Shown here one piece after another: positions 33,782-42,299 of a stretch of DNA of 43,940 bases (position 1 is its first letter; every line of letters starts with the position of its first letter). Origin of the DNA: Algicola sp. (GTDB lineage Bacteria > Bacteroidota > Bacteroidia > Flavobacteriales > Flavobacteriaceae); the NCBI GenBank assembly GCA_018222835.1, contig JAAEZN010000021.1, positions 1-43,940 on the forward strand, read 5' to 3'. The position numbers and the translations under genes were made by a program. The notes under the pieces were generated by a model. It was not told the DNA's origin. It ran no database searches and saw nothing but the letters and a program-made list of their open reading frames with translations.

Positions 33782-35287
33782 TTGAAAATACTTGACCAGT
33801 ATATACTAAGAAGATTTCTATACAACTTCTTCAGTTCCTTTTTCATTCTGATCGTTATATTCATCTTTCAGGGAATATGGCTGTTCATTGATGATTTAGC
33901 GGGAAAGGGACTGGGCATGGTCATTATTGGTAAGTTTATTTTTTACTTTATCCCTACCTTGGTGGACAAGGTGTTGCCACTAACAGTTCTCCTCTCCTCC
34001 ATCCTTACCTTTGGTACATTTGCCGAAAACTATGAATTTGCGGCCATGAAAGCTTCTGGGATATCCTTACAGCGTGGAATGCGAAGCCTTATTGTTTTTG
34101 TACTTTTTCTGGGTCTGGTCACCTTCTTTTTTGCCAATGATGTTATCCCGAAATCGGAACAGAAAATGTTCAATCTTAGAAGGAACATTGCCAAGGTTAA
34201 GCCGGCCGCAGCGATAACCGAAGGTGTTTTCAGTGATTTTGAAGGTACAGGGGAAGGCATGAACATTAAGGTTGATAAAAAGTACGGCGAACAAGATCGC
34301 TTTTTGGACAATGTCATCATCCATAAAAAAACAAAACAGAGTATCAATAACACGGTAATCAAAGCAGAATCAGGGGAATTGATCAGTAGTGAGGAATCCG
34401 ATATCATTCAACTGGTGCTAAAAGATGGGAATTACTACGAAGATGTAATGCCCAACAATTCCAAGGAGCGCCGTAAACAGCCCTTTGCCAAGGCAGATTT
34501 TGAAAAATACACCATCAATATTGATATTTCGGAGCTCGATGAGCAAGATTTGGAGGAAGATCAAAATATTACGACCAATAAAATGAAAAATGTAGGTCGA
34601 TTGATCAAGGATATCGACTCACTACGCGAAAATAACCTGGAAAAAGTAGAGGCATTCTCCAAAAACGTAATCAATCGTATGGGAGCTTTTCCCATAAAAG
34701 CACCCAAAGATACTACCCAGCAAAAATTACAGCTGATCCAGCCCGTAATAAAGCAAGAAGCTGAAAAGGAAAAGGACTCCATCACAACCATAGATGAATT
34801 TGTAGCAAGTTTGGAGCAATGGGAGCAAATTCAGGTAATGAAAAAGGCCCAAAATGAGATTGCAGGTATTTTAAGCACAGTCCAATCCAAAAAGGACGAA
34901 CTGCAAAGCAGGTTCAAGTTTTATAACAGTCATATTTTATCGCTCCATCAAAAATATGCCCTTGCCCTTTCGTGCATTATTTTGTTTTTTGTGGGAGCAC
35001 CCTTGGGAGCCATTATTCGAAAAGGCGGCTTGGGGCTACCTATGGTTGTGGCGATAATCCTATTTTTGACCTATTATTTTATTGGAGTATTCGCAGGCAA
35101 CTATGCCAAGGAAGGAAATATTCACCCTGCACTAGGAGCTTGGTTGCCCACTTTGATCATGTTGCCCTTGGGCATTTCACTGACCAGACGTGCAACCGCG
35201 GATAAAGGGCTAGTAGGATTTGGTCATTTTATAGACCGTATCAAATCATTATTTAAGAAGAAAGATAAAGAAGTAGAAGACCAATGA
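33782..35287 (+). CDS. LptF/LptG family permease (lipopolysaccharide export)
   Basis: 501 residues. The start is TTG at 33782-33784: the conserved N-terminus '[34 protein letters not shown]' begins right there and no ATG is available. YjgP/YjgQ layout: three helices, a periplasmic domain and three C-terminal helices ('[57 protein letters not shown]'). The periplasmic part holds an unusually long charged, coiled-coil-prone insert (about 245-385) that the E. coli proteins (~360 residues) lack. It would work with LptB/LptC to extract LPS from the inner membrane. It starts 3 bases after lolA and overlaps ribB by 4. Confidence 0.92.
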   Translation: MKILDQYILRRFLYNFFSSFFILIVIFIFQGIWLFIDDLAGKGLGMVIIGKFIFYFIPTLVDKVLPLTVLLSSILTFGTFAENYEFAAMKASGISLQRGMRSLIVFVLFLGLVTFFFANDVIPKSEQKMFNLRRNIAKVKPAAAITEGVFSDFEGTGEGMNIKVDKKYGEQDRFLDNVIIHKKTKQSINNTVIKAESGELISSEESDIIQLVLKDGNYYEDVMPNNSKERRKQPFAKADFEKYTINIDISELDEQDLEEDQNITTNKMKNVGRLIKDIDSLRENNLEKVEAFSKNVINRMGAFPIKAPKDTTQQKLQLIQPVIKQEAEKEKDSITTIDEFVASLEQWEQIQVMKKAQNEIAGILSTVQSKKDELQSRFKFYNSHILSLHQKYALALSCIILFFVGAPLGAIIRKGGLGLPMVVAIILFLTYYFIGVFAGNYAKEGNIHPALGAWLPTLIMLPLGISLTRRATADKGLVGFGHFIDRIKSLFKKKDKEVEDQ

Positions 35288-36423
35288 TCGCCAAGGACAA
35301 AAAAATAGAGCTGAATGCCATAGAAGAGGCCATTGCCGATATTAGGGAAGGGAAAGTAATTATTGTGGTGGATGATGAAAATAGGGAGAACGAAGGTGAT
35401 TTTTTAGCTGCTGCCGAATTGATTACCCCCGAGACCATCAATTTTATGGCCACCCATGGCCGAGGTCTTATCTGTGCCCCTCTTACCGAAGGGCGTTGCA
35501 AAGAATTGGGGCTCCATAAAATGGTAAATCATAATACAGACCCATTGGAGACCGCTTTTACTGTTTCTGTTGATTTAAGAGGAAATGGCGTTACCACAGG
35601 TATTTCCGCTGCCGATCGAGCCAAAACGGTTCTGGCCCTGACCAATGAGGAAACCAAACCACATGAACTTGCACGACCCGGGCATATTTTTCCGTTGATC
35701 GCCAAAGAAGGAGGTGTACTGAGACGTACAGGCCATACCGAGGCAGCCATTGATTTTGCTAGATTGGCCGGATTGCAGCCTGCCGGGGTAATCGTGGAAA
35801 TCATGAACGAAGATGGCTCCATGGCACGCTTGCCCCAATTAATGGAGGTTGCCAAAAAGTTTGATCTTAAAATCGTTTCCATCGAGGATTTGATTGCTTA
35901 CCGCATGGAACACGATAGCCTTATCGAACTTAAAGAGGCGTTTACCATAAACACCAGATTTGGGGCGTACAGATTGCGCGCCTACAAACAGACCACCAAT
36001 AACCAAGTGCACATTGCGTTACTCAAAGGAAATTGGAAGAGCGGAGAACCAGTGCTGACCCGCATCAACTCCACCTTGGTAAACAATGATATTTTGGGCA
36101 CATTGACCAACAATCCAGATGAGACACTGCAGCGCATGTTCAACGCTTTGAACGCAGAGGACAAAAGTGCAATGATCTTTATAAACCAAGGCAACCAATC
36201 CATGAATTTATTGAGCAGGTTGTCCGAGTTTAAAAAGCTTCAGGGCGAAGGCATACATAAAGCTCCAAAAATTGAAATGGACAACAAGGATTTTGGTATT
36301 GGTGCACAAATTTTGCACGACCTTAATATTTCAAAGATTCGTTTATTGACCAACTCTGGCCAAACAAGACGTGTGGGTATGGTTGGATACGGGCTTGAAA
36401 TTGTAGCGTATGTAAATTATTAG
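35284..36423 (+). CDS. ribB: 3,4-dihydroxy-2-butanone-4-phosphate synthase with degenerate GTP cyclohydrolase II domain (RibBX-like)
   Basis: 379 residues, fusion length of RibBA. Residues 1-207 are an intact RibB domain, converting ribulose 5-phosphate to the four-carbon riboflavin precursor: '[11 protein letters not shown]' at 30-40, 'RGLICAPL' at 60-67, 'RPGHIFPL' at 131-138, '[14 protein letters not shown]' at 150-163. Residues ~225-379 follow the GTP cyclohydrolase II fold and end properly ('[23 protein letters not shown]'). However, the zinc block, normally with three Cys (SECLTGD..RCDCG), is '[19 protein letters not shown]' without any Cys, and the QEGRGI catalytic block is 'QGNQSMNLL'. 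RibA activity is therefore not expected. Start overlaps the Lpt permease stop (ATGA). Confidence 0.93.
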   Translation: MIAKDKKIELNAIEEAIADIREGKVIIVVDDENRENEGDFLAAAELITPETINFMATHGRGLICAPLTEGRCKELGLHKMVNHNTDPLETAFTVSVDLRGNGVTTGISAADRAKTVLALTNEETKPHELARPGHIFPLIAKEGGVLRRTGHTEAAIDFARLAGLQPAGVIVEIMNEDGSMARLPQLMEVAKKFDLKIVSIEDLIAYRMEHDSLIELKEAFTINTRFGAYRLRAYKQTTNNQVHIALLKGNWKSGEPVLTRINSTLVNNDILGTLTNNPDETLQRMFNALNAEDKSAMIFINQGNQSMNLLSRLSEFKKLQGEGIHKAPKIEMDNKDFGIGAQILHDLNISKIRLLTNSGQTRRVGMVGYGLEIVAYVNY

Positions 36424-36549
36424 ATCAAGCTCAGGTTTGAAGCTTTTGAACTAAATACAATTTTGTGCTCCATTCAAAGATGATTATCCAATCGCGGTAC
36501 AGCAATCAGAATCTTTCCCTTTGCACTACTTCGCAGCTTAGGTTATAGT

Positions 36550-37743
36550 TTATAATGATGATTTAATAGCTTTCACCATCTTTTTGGCCCTTTGGGCCAC
36601 TTCGTCTTCGGTCCAACCCAATTTGATCAAACAAGAAATGTTCCGGGACATCCATGCATCCGATTCGGAAAAATCAACTTTATTATAATCTGGCAGTGAT
36701 TCAATCACATCTTTGGGCAATTTTCCCAATGATTTCATCTGGGTCAAGTGCTCCCATTTTTTATAATAGTGCCAATTGTTGTTGTACCAATAAAAGCATC
36801 CGTCCACACCTGCATCATTCAGAGCTTGCTGGGCTTTCTGAGCCACCTCTTCATTTGGGAGAAAGAAGTTCAAGAAAGAGTAGTTCTCCTCTCCTCCTTC
36901 AGGTACCGTTCTAAAAATCACTTCGGAAATATTCGATAATGCTTCGCGTAAAACCGTATAATTTCGTTTTTGAATACCTATAAATTCATCCAAACGTGAC
37001 AGCTGGGCCACGCCAACAGCTGCATTCATTTCGGAGATACGAAAGTTATACCCCAAAAAAGGATGGTCCTCTGCCCCCCTATTGTTCCCTATATGATCAT
37101 GGCCGTGATCAGAATACTTATGGGCGTTCCCATAATAGTCCTTGTTATTGGTAATGACAGCTCCGCCCTCGCCACAAGTAATGGTTTTTACATAATCGAA
37201 AGAAAAACAGCCCAAATCCCCAATACTGCCCAAGGGTTTATCTTGATAAGTGCCTCCAATGGCTTGGCAGGCATCTTCCAATAACAATAGTCCGTGTTTG
37301 TCACAAATCGATTTTAAGGCATTTAGATCGGCCATAGAGCCGCACATATGCACAGGCATTACAACTTTGGTTTTTGCAGTAATGGCTTTTTCCACCGCTT
37401 GGGGCTTTAAGGTGAGGGTATCATCAATATCCACTAAAACAGGGACGGCCCCCAGGGCCAAAATAGACTCAAAACTGGCCACAAAGGTGAAAGTGGGCAT
37501 AATTACTTCATCCCCGGCCCCTACTCCCGCACTGGCCAAGGCAACCGTTAATGCTGCTGTTCCACTACTTACGGCATGGGCATATTGGGATTGCATTCTA
37601 CTTGCCAAACCAGCTTCCAGCTCTTTGGTTTTCCAATGACCGTTGCGCATGCCATCGAACCCATAGCGCATTAGCACTCCCGAGTCCATAACATCTTGTA
37701 CTTCTTTTCTTTCCTTGTCTCCAAAAAGTTCAAATCCAGGCAT
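36550..37743 (-). CDS. DegT/DnrJ/EryC1/StrS-family PLP aminotransferase
   Basis: 397 residues, a sugar-aminotransferase-type PLP enzyme. 'AHAVSSGTAALTVALASAGVGAGDEVIMPTFTFVASFESILALGAVPVLVDID' is the PLP-phosphate region, D157 in 'LLLLEDACQAIGG' binds the pyridine nitrogen, and the PLP lysine is K186 in 'FSFDYVKTITCGEGGAVITNN'. Known members put amino groups on nucleotide sugars for surface glycans; KdnA, which aminates a Kdo precursor for 8-amino-Kdo lipid A core, is one possibility I cannot verify here. No other sugar-nucleotide gene is near. It follows the TSUP permease gene after 13 bases. Confidence 0.88.
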   Translation of the reverse strand: MPGFELFGDKERKEVQDVMDSGVLMRYGFDGMRNGHWKTKELEAGLASRMQSQYAHAVSSGTAALTVALASAGVGAGDEVIMPTFTFVASFESILALGAVPVLVDIDDTLTLKPQAVEKAITAKTKVVMPVHMCGSMADLNALKSICDKHGLLLLEDACQAIGGTYQDKPLGSIGDLGCFSFDYVKTITCGEGGAVITNNKDYYGNAHKYSDHGHDHIGNNRGAEDHPFLGYNFRISEMNAAVGVAQLSRLDEFIGIQKRNYTVLREALSNISEVIFRTVPEGGEENYSFLNFFLPNEEVAQKAQQALNDAGVDGCFYWYNNNWHYYKKWEHLTQMKSLGKLPKDVIESLPDYNKVDFSESDAWMSRNISCLIKLGWTEDEVAQRAKKMVKAIKSSL

Positions 37744-37756
37744 ATCTATATTGTAT

Positions 37757-38509
37757 TTAAAAGAACCATAGTTTAATGGCCATTAAAACTACGGCGATCA
37801 CTAAAAATGTTTTTATAAAACCATCTCCCTTTTTAACGGAAAACCTACTGGCAAACCATGCTCCCGAACCATTGCCAATGGCCAAGATAAAGCCGAGTTT
37901 CCAATCTATTTTATCGTTGAAGGCAAAAACGGCCAAAGCAGCCAACATATACACAAATACCACCGCAACTTTAGTAGCATTTACCCTAACCAGGTTCATC
38001 TTATTATAAAAATGCATAAAAAGCATCATTAAAAAACCTAATCCTGCATTAATGAACCCTCCGTATATACCGAAAAAGAAAAATACGATCAAACTTACCC
38101 AAAGATATTTTCCGGTAAGCCGTTCCTGCATTTCCCCCACCCTCATTTTAGGTTTAAAGATAATAATGAGCACAACGGCCAGCATTACAATGGCCAAAAT
38201 CCGGTTAAAGGTTTCACCATCGATATCAACAGCAATATAAGCCCCGATAATGGAACCTAAAAAAGCGGAAATACCCAAATATAAGTTAAAGGGATAGGTA
38301 GAGATGCCTTTGCTCTTAAAGCCCGCAGTCGCCATAGCGGTCTGTATTACAATGGCAACCCTATTGGTTCCATTGGCAACAGCTGGGGGAAGACCCAAAA
38401 AGATAAGTGTAGGCAGGGATAACAAGGAACCGCCTCCTGCTACAGTATTTATAAATCCAACGGAGAAACCGACAGCGACCAAGAGGCAATAGTGATACCA
38501 TTCTAGCAT
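37757..38509 (-). CDS. TSUP (TauE/SafE) family membrane permease
   Basis: 250 residues with about eight hydrophobic helices. 'HYCLLVAVGFSVGFINTVAGGGSLLSLPTLIFLGLPPAVANGTNRVAIVIQTAMATAGF' is the diagnostic N-terminal repeat (G..N..aGGGgl...P.L...G.p...A.gT). 'GIYGGFINAGLGFLMMLFMHFYNKMNLVRVNATKVAVVFVYMLAALAVF' is the second repeat. TSUP proteins export or import sulfite, sulfoacetate, organosulfonates or related anions; the substrate is not set by sequence. It is the first gene of a two-gene unit with the aminotransferase. A TACCTTTG box lies a few bases upstream of the ATG (38515-38522), so the mRNA may have almost no 5' UTR. Confidence 0.9.
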   Translation of the reverse strand: MLEWYHYCLLVAVGFSVGFINTVAGGGSLLSLPTLIFLGLPPAVANGTNRVAIVIQTAMATAGFKSKGISTYPFNLYLGISAFLGSIIGAYIAVDIDGETFNRILAIVMLAVVLIIIFKPKMRVGEMQERLTGKYLWVSLIVFFFFGIYGGFINAGLGFLMMLFMHFYNKMNLVRVNATKVAVVFVYMLAALAVFAFNDKIDWKLGFILAIGNGSGAWFASRFSVKKGDGFIKTFLVIAVVLMAIKLWFF

Positions 38510-38625
38510 AATAACAAAGGTATGACCATTGTTTTGAACAGACCTATTGAATTTTACAAAGTTTGGTTTGAGTTTGCTATTTACAGGTATCGTAAAATTA
38601 TTTTAACAATAAACCAAAAAGGGCT

Positions 38626-38655
38626 TTTGGGATAACAAAAAGCTTTTTATATTTG
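38626..38655 (+). promoter_or_regulatory. promoter of the tRNA-Ser gene
   Basis: TTTG at 38626-38629, an 18-base spacer, then TATATTTG at 38648-38655, both perfect Bacteroidota boxes. The -7 box ends 10 bases before the mature tRNA. This is the clearest promoter in the window. Confidence 0.75.
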
Positions 38656-38665
38656 CACCCGCTTA

Positions 38666-38750
38666 GGAGGAATGGCAGAGTGGTCGAATGCGGCAGTCTT
38701 GAAAACTGTTGAGGGTCACACCTCCGGGGGTTCGAATCCCTCTTCCTCCG
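38666..38750 (+). tRNA. tRNA-Ser (anticodon UGA)
   Basis: 85-base class II tRNA. Acceptor GGAGGAA (38666-38672) pairs with TTCCTCC (38743-38749), followed by discriminator G. The anticodon loop CTTGAAA gives anticodon TGA at 38700-38702, reading UCA. The long variable arm and the T-loop in 'GGGGGTTCGAATCCC' are clear. The CCA end is not encoded. A promoter and a terminator frame it, so it is its own unit. Confidence 0.96.
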
Positions 38751-38762
38751 CGAAAGCTTACG

Positions 38763-38794
38763 AAAAGCCCCTGTTTAAGGGGCTTTTGTTTTTT
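38763..38794 (+). terminator. terminator of the tRNA-Ser gene
   Basis: 9-bp stem AAAAGCCCC/GGGGCTTTT (38763-38771, 38779-38787) with a 7-base loop, then G and six T. It starts 13 bases after the tRNA. Confidence 0.9.
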
Positions 38795-39370
38795 GGTTGA
38801 ATCTCTGGTTGAATGAAATAGGCTTTTAAGCAACCAAGCGAGTGCGAAAACAGCAGCTATCCAAATCATTTGCAGCTACCAATTTATGAGATGAGCAAAA
38901 AGCGCCATTAGGGTCATTTGGCGATCTACCCCCCCTACATCCAAACCTAAGTCAAACCTGTTTATATAGATTCCGCTTTTGTGCTTCAAGTACCATGTGG
39001 AATGGATATAATCTAAGTCCCAAAGAACATCAGGGTCGAGTCTTAACCATGTATTCCCCCTCCTATATCTTTTATAATCTGGGGATATACGAACTCGTGT
39101 ATTGTATAGTACTTTGGTTTGAGCATTACTTTTTTCGGATTTTATCCCATTTCGCCCGCAAGCGCAATGAGAAGTATTTAATCTCCTTTTAAAAAACCAT
39201 ATGACAAAACTTCACCGCTAGCGCATCTTTTTCAATCCTCTTTTCTAGGAGCCTCCTGTTAAAGTCTCTTAAAAGTCGGTACTGATTTTTGCATTTACAG
39301 CTATTCGGACGACCCAGCACCCATAAACCAGTAAGTTTAGTTCCAAAATAAATCAATAAAAGCAAACCGT
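38795..39370. other. gene-poor interval after tRNA-Ser
   Basis: 576 bases without a supported gene. The only frame of any length (38995-39192, plus, 65 codons) has no recognisable domain and a composition like random sequence. GGTTGAAT occurs twice, 13 bases apart, at 38795-38815. No copy of the tRNA 3' end, integrase gene or terminal repeat was seen. The AT-rich end (39330-39370) probably holds the promoter of the next gene. Confidence 0.5.
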
Positions 39371-40744
39371 ATGTATCGTTTATCTTTCGTTTGGATCTTT
39401 CTTTTTGTCTCGATTTCGGGATTGCACTCCATCCATGCCCAAGCACTAAAAAGAAAAGGGCTTTTAGGGGTAATGATGCAAACGTTGAACGATAGTATTG
39501 CCGCCCAACACAACCTTAAAGTCAGTTCGGGAATCCATATTACAGCTGTAATGCCCAATTCTACTTTTTCAAATTTGGGTGTAGAACAGGGCAATGTGCT
39601 TACAAAACTAAACGGAAGGTCGATAAATGGTGTCCAAGATGTTTTGGATGTTACCGGGCAGTTATACGAAGGAGACCTTGTAGAAGTGGAATATTGGTCA
39701 GATGGTAATAAGCGGAGCAATTCTACCCGTCTTCTTGGAAGGCCAAAGGAGAACTTTAAAAATGGCATTGTTTCCTATGATGAGGTGGTTTACGAAGGAA
39801 ATACCTTAAGAAGCATTTTAGTGACGCCCAAACACAAAGCGAAGCCACCTGTTGTCTATTTTCTTCAGGGCTATACCTGCGGTTCAGTAGAAACAGTATC
39901 GGACGATGGCCCAATGAAAAAGTTGTTGCTCGATTGGGTAAATGCAGGTTTTGCCGTGTACAGGGTTGAAAAACCGGGTGTAGGCGACAGTAAAAGTGAG
40001 CGACCATGTTCCGAAATAGGGTTTGAAGAAGAATTGAAGGCATTCAAGGAAGGATATTTGGATTTATTGAAAAAAAACAATGTGGACACTGATAATATTT
40101 TTATGTTCGGACACTCCATGGGAGGGGTGATAGCTCCACTGTTGACCAAGGTAAAATCACCACGAGGAATAATTACCTATGGAACCGTTGGAAAAAATTG
40201 GTATGATTATATGGTTGACCTCTACACCATTCAGCCCAAGCATTTTGGGGTTTCTGAAGCACAAATCAAAGAGAACAACAAAATCAATCTAAAATTCAAT
40301 GACGATTTGCTGGTCCACAAATTATCTGGAAAGGAAATGTCGGAGAAAAAAGAATATGCATCACAATTCAACCTAGAAGACTTTAAAAGAGGCCAATACA
40401 TTGGCCGTGATTTCAAATTTTGGCAAGGACTTGTCGATGTTGACATCACAAAAACCTGGTCTATGGTAAAAACCAATGTACTGGCCATGCACGGCGAATT
40501 TGACATTCAGGCAATCGATGAGAAAGGTGCACAGCGAATTGTTGATTTGGTTAACAAAAATAGCGGTAAGGGCACCTTTATGTTGATAGAAAACGCAGAT
40601 CATGGCTTTGTAAAATTTGATTCAATGGAACATAATGTCCAGACCCTTTCCAGCGGAAATATGCTATCGTATGCAAGTGAAAACTACAATACCGAAATAG
40701 CCAGGGAAAGCATTGACTGGATGCGAAATAACCTTAAATCATAG
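39371..40744 (+). CDS. exported PDZ plus alpha/beta-hydrolase protein
   Basis: 457 residues. The signal peptide is 'MYRLSFVWIFLFVSISGLHSIHAQ' (1-24). A PDZ-like domain follows (about 28-120): 'RKGLLGVMMQTLNDSIAAQHNLKVSSGIHITAVMPNSTFSNLGVEQGNVLTKLNGRSINGVQDVLD'. The alpha/beta hydrolase domain (about 135-455) has the oxyanion strand 'VVYFLQGYTCGSVET', nucleophile elbow G-H-S249-M-G-G, the acid in 'LAMHGEFDIQ' and the base His in 'IENADHGFVKF', so the triad is complete. It could be an esterase or peptidase acting in the periplasm or outside; the substrate is unknown. Monocistronic on present evidence. Confidence 0.87.
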   Translation: MYRLSFVWIFLFVSISGLHSIHAQALKRKGLLGVMMQTLNDSIAAQHNLKVSSGIHITAVMPNSTFSNLGVEQGNVLTKLNGRSINGVQDVLDVTGQLYEGDLVEVEYWSDGNKRSNSTRLLGRPKENFKNGIVSYDEVVYEGNTLRSILVTPKHKAKPPVVYFLQGYTCGSVETVSDDGPMKKLLLDWVNAGFAVYRVEKPGVGDSKSERPCSEIGFEEELKAFKEGYLDLLKKNNVDTDNIFMFGHSMGGVIAPLLTKVKSPRGIITYGTVGKNWYDYMVDLYTIQPKHFGVSEAQIKENNKINLKFNDDLLVHKLSGKEMSEKKEYASQFNLEDFKRGQYIGRDFKFWQGLVDVDITKTWSMVKTNVLAMHGEFDIQAIDEKGAQRIVDLVNKNSGKGTFMLIENADHGFVKFDSMEHNVQTLSSGNMLSYASENYNTEIARESIDWMRNNLKS

Positions 40745-40748
40745 ACAA

Positions 40749-40968
40749 ATGAGACTTAAGTTTTTGATGGCTCTATGCGTACTTTCCTTGGTTTCAAAGA
40801 ATCCTATTTTGACGTGAACAATCAACCCACAGAAAATGGCCAATACAATAAGTATAAATGCAATGGAATACCATTTTAGATACAAAAGGCAAGGTGGTAG
40901 GATTGGTTTCCATGGAATATTTCAACCAAAAGAGAACAAAATGGCTTTTGAGCCTGCCTTCTCCATAA
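40749..40968 (+). pseudogene. frameshifted remnant of a small exported protein
   Basis: An ATG at 40749 opens 'MRLKFLMALCVLSLVSK', which looks like a signal peptide, but stops after 22 residues. Shifting frame near 40790 gives 'FKESYFDVNNQPTENGQYNKYKCNG' to about 40875. A second shift gives 'NTILDTKGKVVGLVSMEYFNQKRTKW...' to a stop at 40966-40968. Three protein-like stretches in three frames joined in order suggest one gene broken by two frameshifts. The 'YFD.N.QPT' segment resembles repeat proteins of the YwqK/energy-transducer kind, without a firm match. Confidence 0.4.
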
Positions 40969-41019
40969 ATTTTCAATCAATAATCAAATAAAATTTAAAG
41001 ACAGCTTAATTCAATTATC

Positions 41020-42117
41020 ATGAAAAGACTTTTTATTGCTTTGGCAGTAACCATATCAGCGCAAAACGTAACTGCACAATTCCATACCTTGAACATGCCA
41101 CAAGAAAGCCCTAGGGTACAAGAGACCCAAAGATTGGGCATAACTGAGATTACATTGGATTATGGAAGTCCTGCATTGCGAAACAGGGATGTTTGGAATA
41201 ATGTGATACCTCAAGGGGGAGATCCCATTCCATGGCGTGCAGGAGCAAATATGGCTACCACCATTGAGTTTTCCACAGATGTTCAAATTGAAGGAAAGCC
41301 TTTAAAAGCTGGTAAATATGGATTTCATATCATTCCTGACAATGATATCTACACATTGCTTTTTGCACACAATTTTGACCAATGGGGCAGTTATTATCTA
41401 GATATTGAAAAAGACATTTCACTGAAGGTGACCGTGAATCCTGAAACTTGTACCACTTCCGAACAATTGGATTTTGAATTTTTAAACAGGACCGAAAATT
41501 CGATGGTCGTTGGGTTGGAATGGGGAGAAAAACGTATTCCATTTAAGGTTGAAGTGGATTTGAACAAGACCGTTGTTGAAAGTTTACGAAGCGAATTGCG
41601 TGGCATAAATACCTATCACTGGCAGGCTTGGAACGATGCTGCCTTGTGGTGCTTGAACCATAACACCAATCTAGATGAAGCCTTGCAATGGGCAAACAGA
41701 TCGATCAATGGTGGGTATAACGGTTTTGCCGCCGATAAGAACTTGACCAATCTTTCAACCAAGATACAGTTGTTAAAAAAATTGAACAAGGCCCAAGAAA
41801 TGGAAAACATAATTTCTGAGGCCAAAAATCTAGATGTCACGGCTTATGAAGCTAACGGATTTAGTCAGTTCTTGCTTCAAAACGGATTCTATCAAGATGC
41901 CTTGGATTATTGTAATATGGCCTTAAATAAAAACCCTGACACATGGTTTCTTCAGCTTAATAGGGGTATTAGCCACTACTTCTTAGGGGACAAAAAGGCT
42001 TCCTTAAAGGATATTACTAAAGTAATTAAAGGTGCCCCAGAACAATTCCATCCAAGATTGAAAGAAATAATGGTCGAGATTGAAAACGGCACCTACAAAC
42101 TGCCTCAACAATCTTAA
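41020..42117 (+). CDS. DUF2911 and TPR domain protein, exported
   Basis: 365 residues. Signal peptide 'MKRLFIALAVTISAQNVTAQ'. The DUF2911 domain spans about 25-175: 'PQESPRVQETQRLGITEITLDYGSPALRNRDVWNNVIPQGGDPIPWRAGANMATTIEFSTDVQIEGKPLKAGKYGFHIIPDNDIYTLLF', with the family's R/G-W/P-WR.GANeaT pattern. The C-terminal half (about 195-355) is helical with TPR-like repeats ('ALQWANRSI', 'ALDYCNMALNKNPDTWFLQLNRGISHYFLGDKKASLKDI'). DUF2911 proteins are common exported proteins of Bacteroidota; their function is not known. ATG start. Confidence 0.88.
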   Translation: MKRLFIALAVTISAQNVTAQFHTLNMPQESPRVQETQRLGITEITLDYGSPALRNRDVWNNVIPQGGDPIPWRAGANMATTIEFSTDVQIEGKPLKAGKYGFHIIPDNDIYTLLFAHNFDQWGSYYLDIEKDISLKVTVNPETCTTSEQLDFEFLNRTENSMVVGLEWGEKRIPFKVEVDLNKTVVESLRSELRGINTYHWQAWNDAALWCLNHNTNLDEALQWANRSINGGYNGFAADKNLTNLSTKIQLLKKLNKAQEMENIISEAKNLDVTAYEANGFSQFLLQNGFYQDALDYCNMALNKNPDTWFLQLNRGISHYFLGDKKASLKDITKVIKGAPEQFHPRLKEIMVEIENGTYKLPQQS

Positions 42118-42126
42118 ATTAAATTT

Positions 42127-42264
42127 ATGAACTATTTGAAGCGCATAGCTGGACCTCTGATTCTTTGTGCCTCGGTGATTCCCGTGGCCCAGAAGCCATC
42201 AGAAGTTTACAGAGAAACTCATGAACCTCCTGATTTCCTATGGAATCCAAGACATTGCGTGTAG
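42127..42264 (+). pseudogene. truncated 5' end of an exported protein gene
   Basis: A 45-codon frame encodes 'MNYLKRIAGPLILCASVIPV' followed by 25 more residues, i.e. an apparent signal peptide and a short tail, then stop (42262-42264). It begins 9 bases after the DUF2911 stop. The length is too short for the enzymes that carry such a leader, and no continuation is seen in other frames, so a truncated gene is likelier than a working one. A genuine short secreted peptide cannot be excluded. Confidence 0.35.
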
Positions 42265-42299
42265 GCGGTTTTGCTCACCAAATTTTTAATATGAATATA

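Noticed and set aside
38663..38869. 68-codon minus-strand frame over the tRNA
   Set aside because: It is the antisense of tRNA-Ser and its terminator; the 'GGRGIRTPGGVTLNSFQDCRIRPLC' type translation is a known artefact of tRNA-Ser antisense.
38995..39192. 65-codon plus-strand frame after tRNA-Ser
   Set aside because: No domain, no start signal and odd composition; kept only as part of the gene-poor interval.
39189..39446. 85-codon minus-strand frame overlapping the PDZ-hydrolase start
   Set aside because: It covers the signal peptide of a clear gene on the other strand and shows no family features.
42240..42299. Longer start for the DUF885 gene
   Set aside because: It would place about 20 residues ahead of a clear signal peptide and overlap the preceding fragment; the ATG at 42300 or 42291 fits better.
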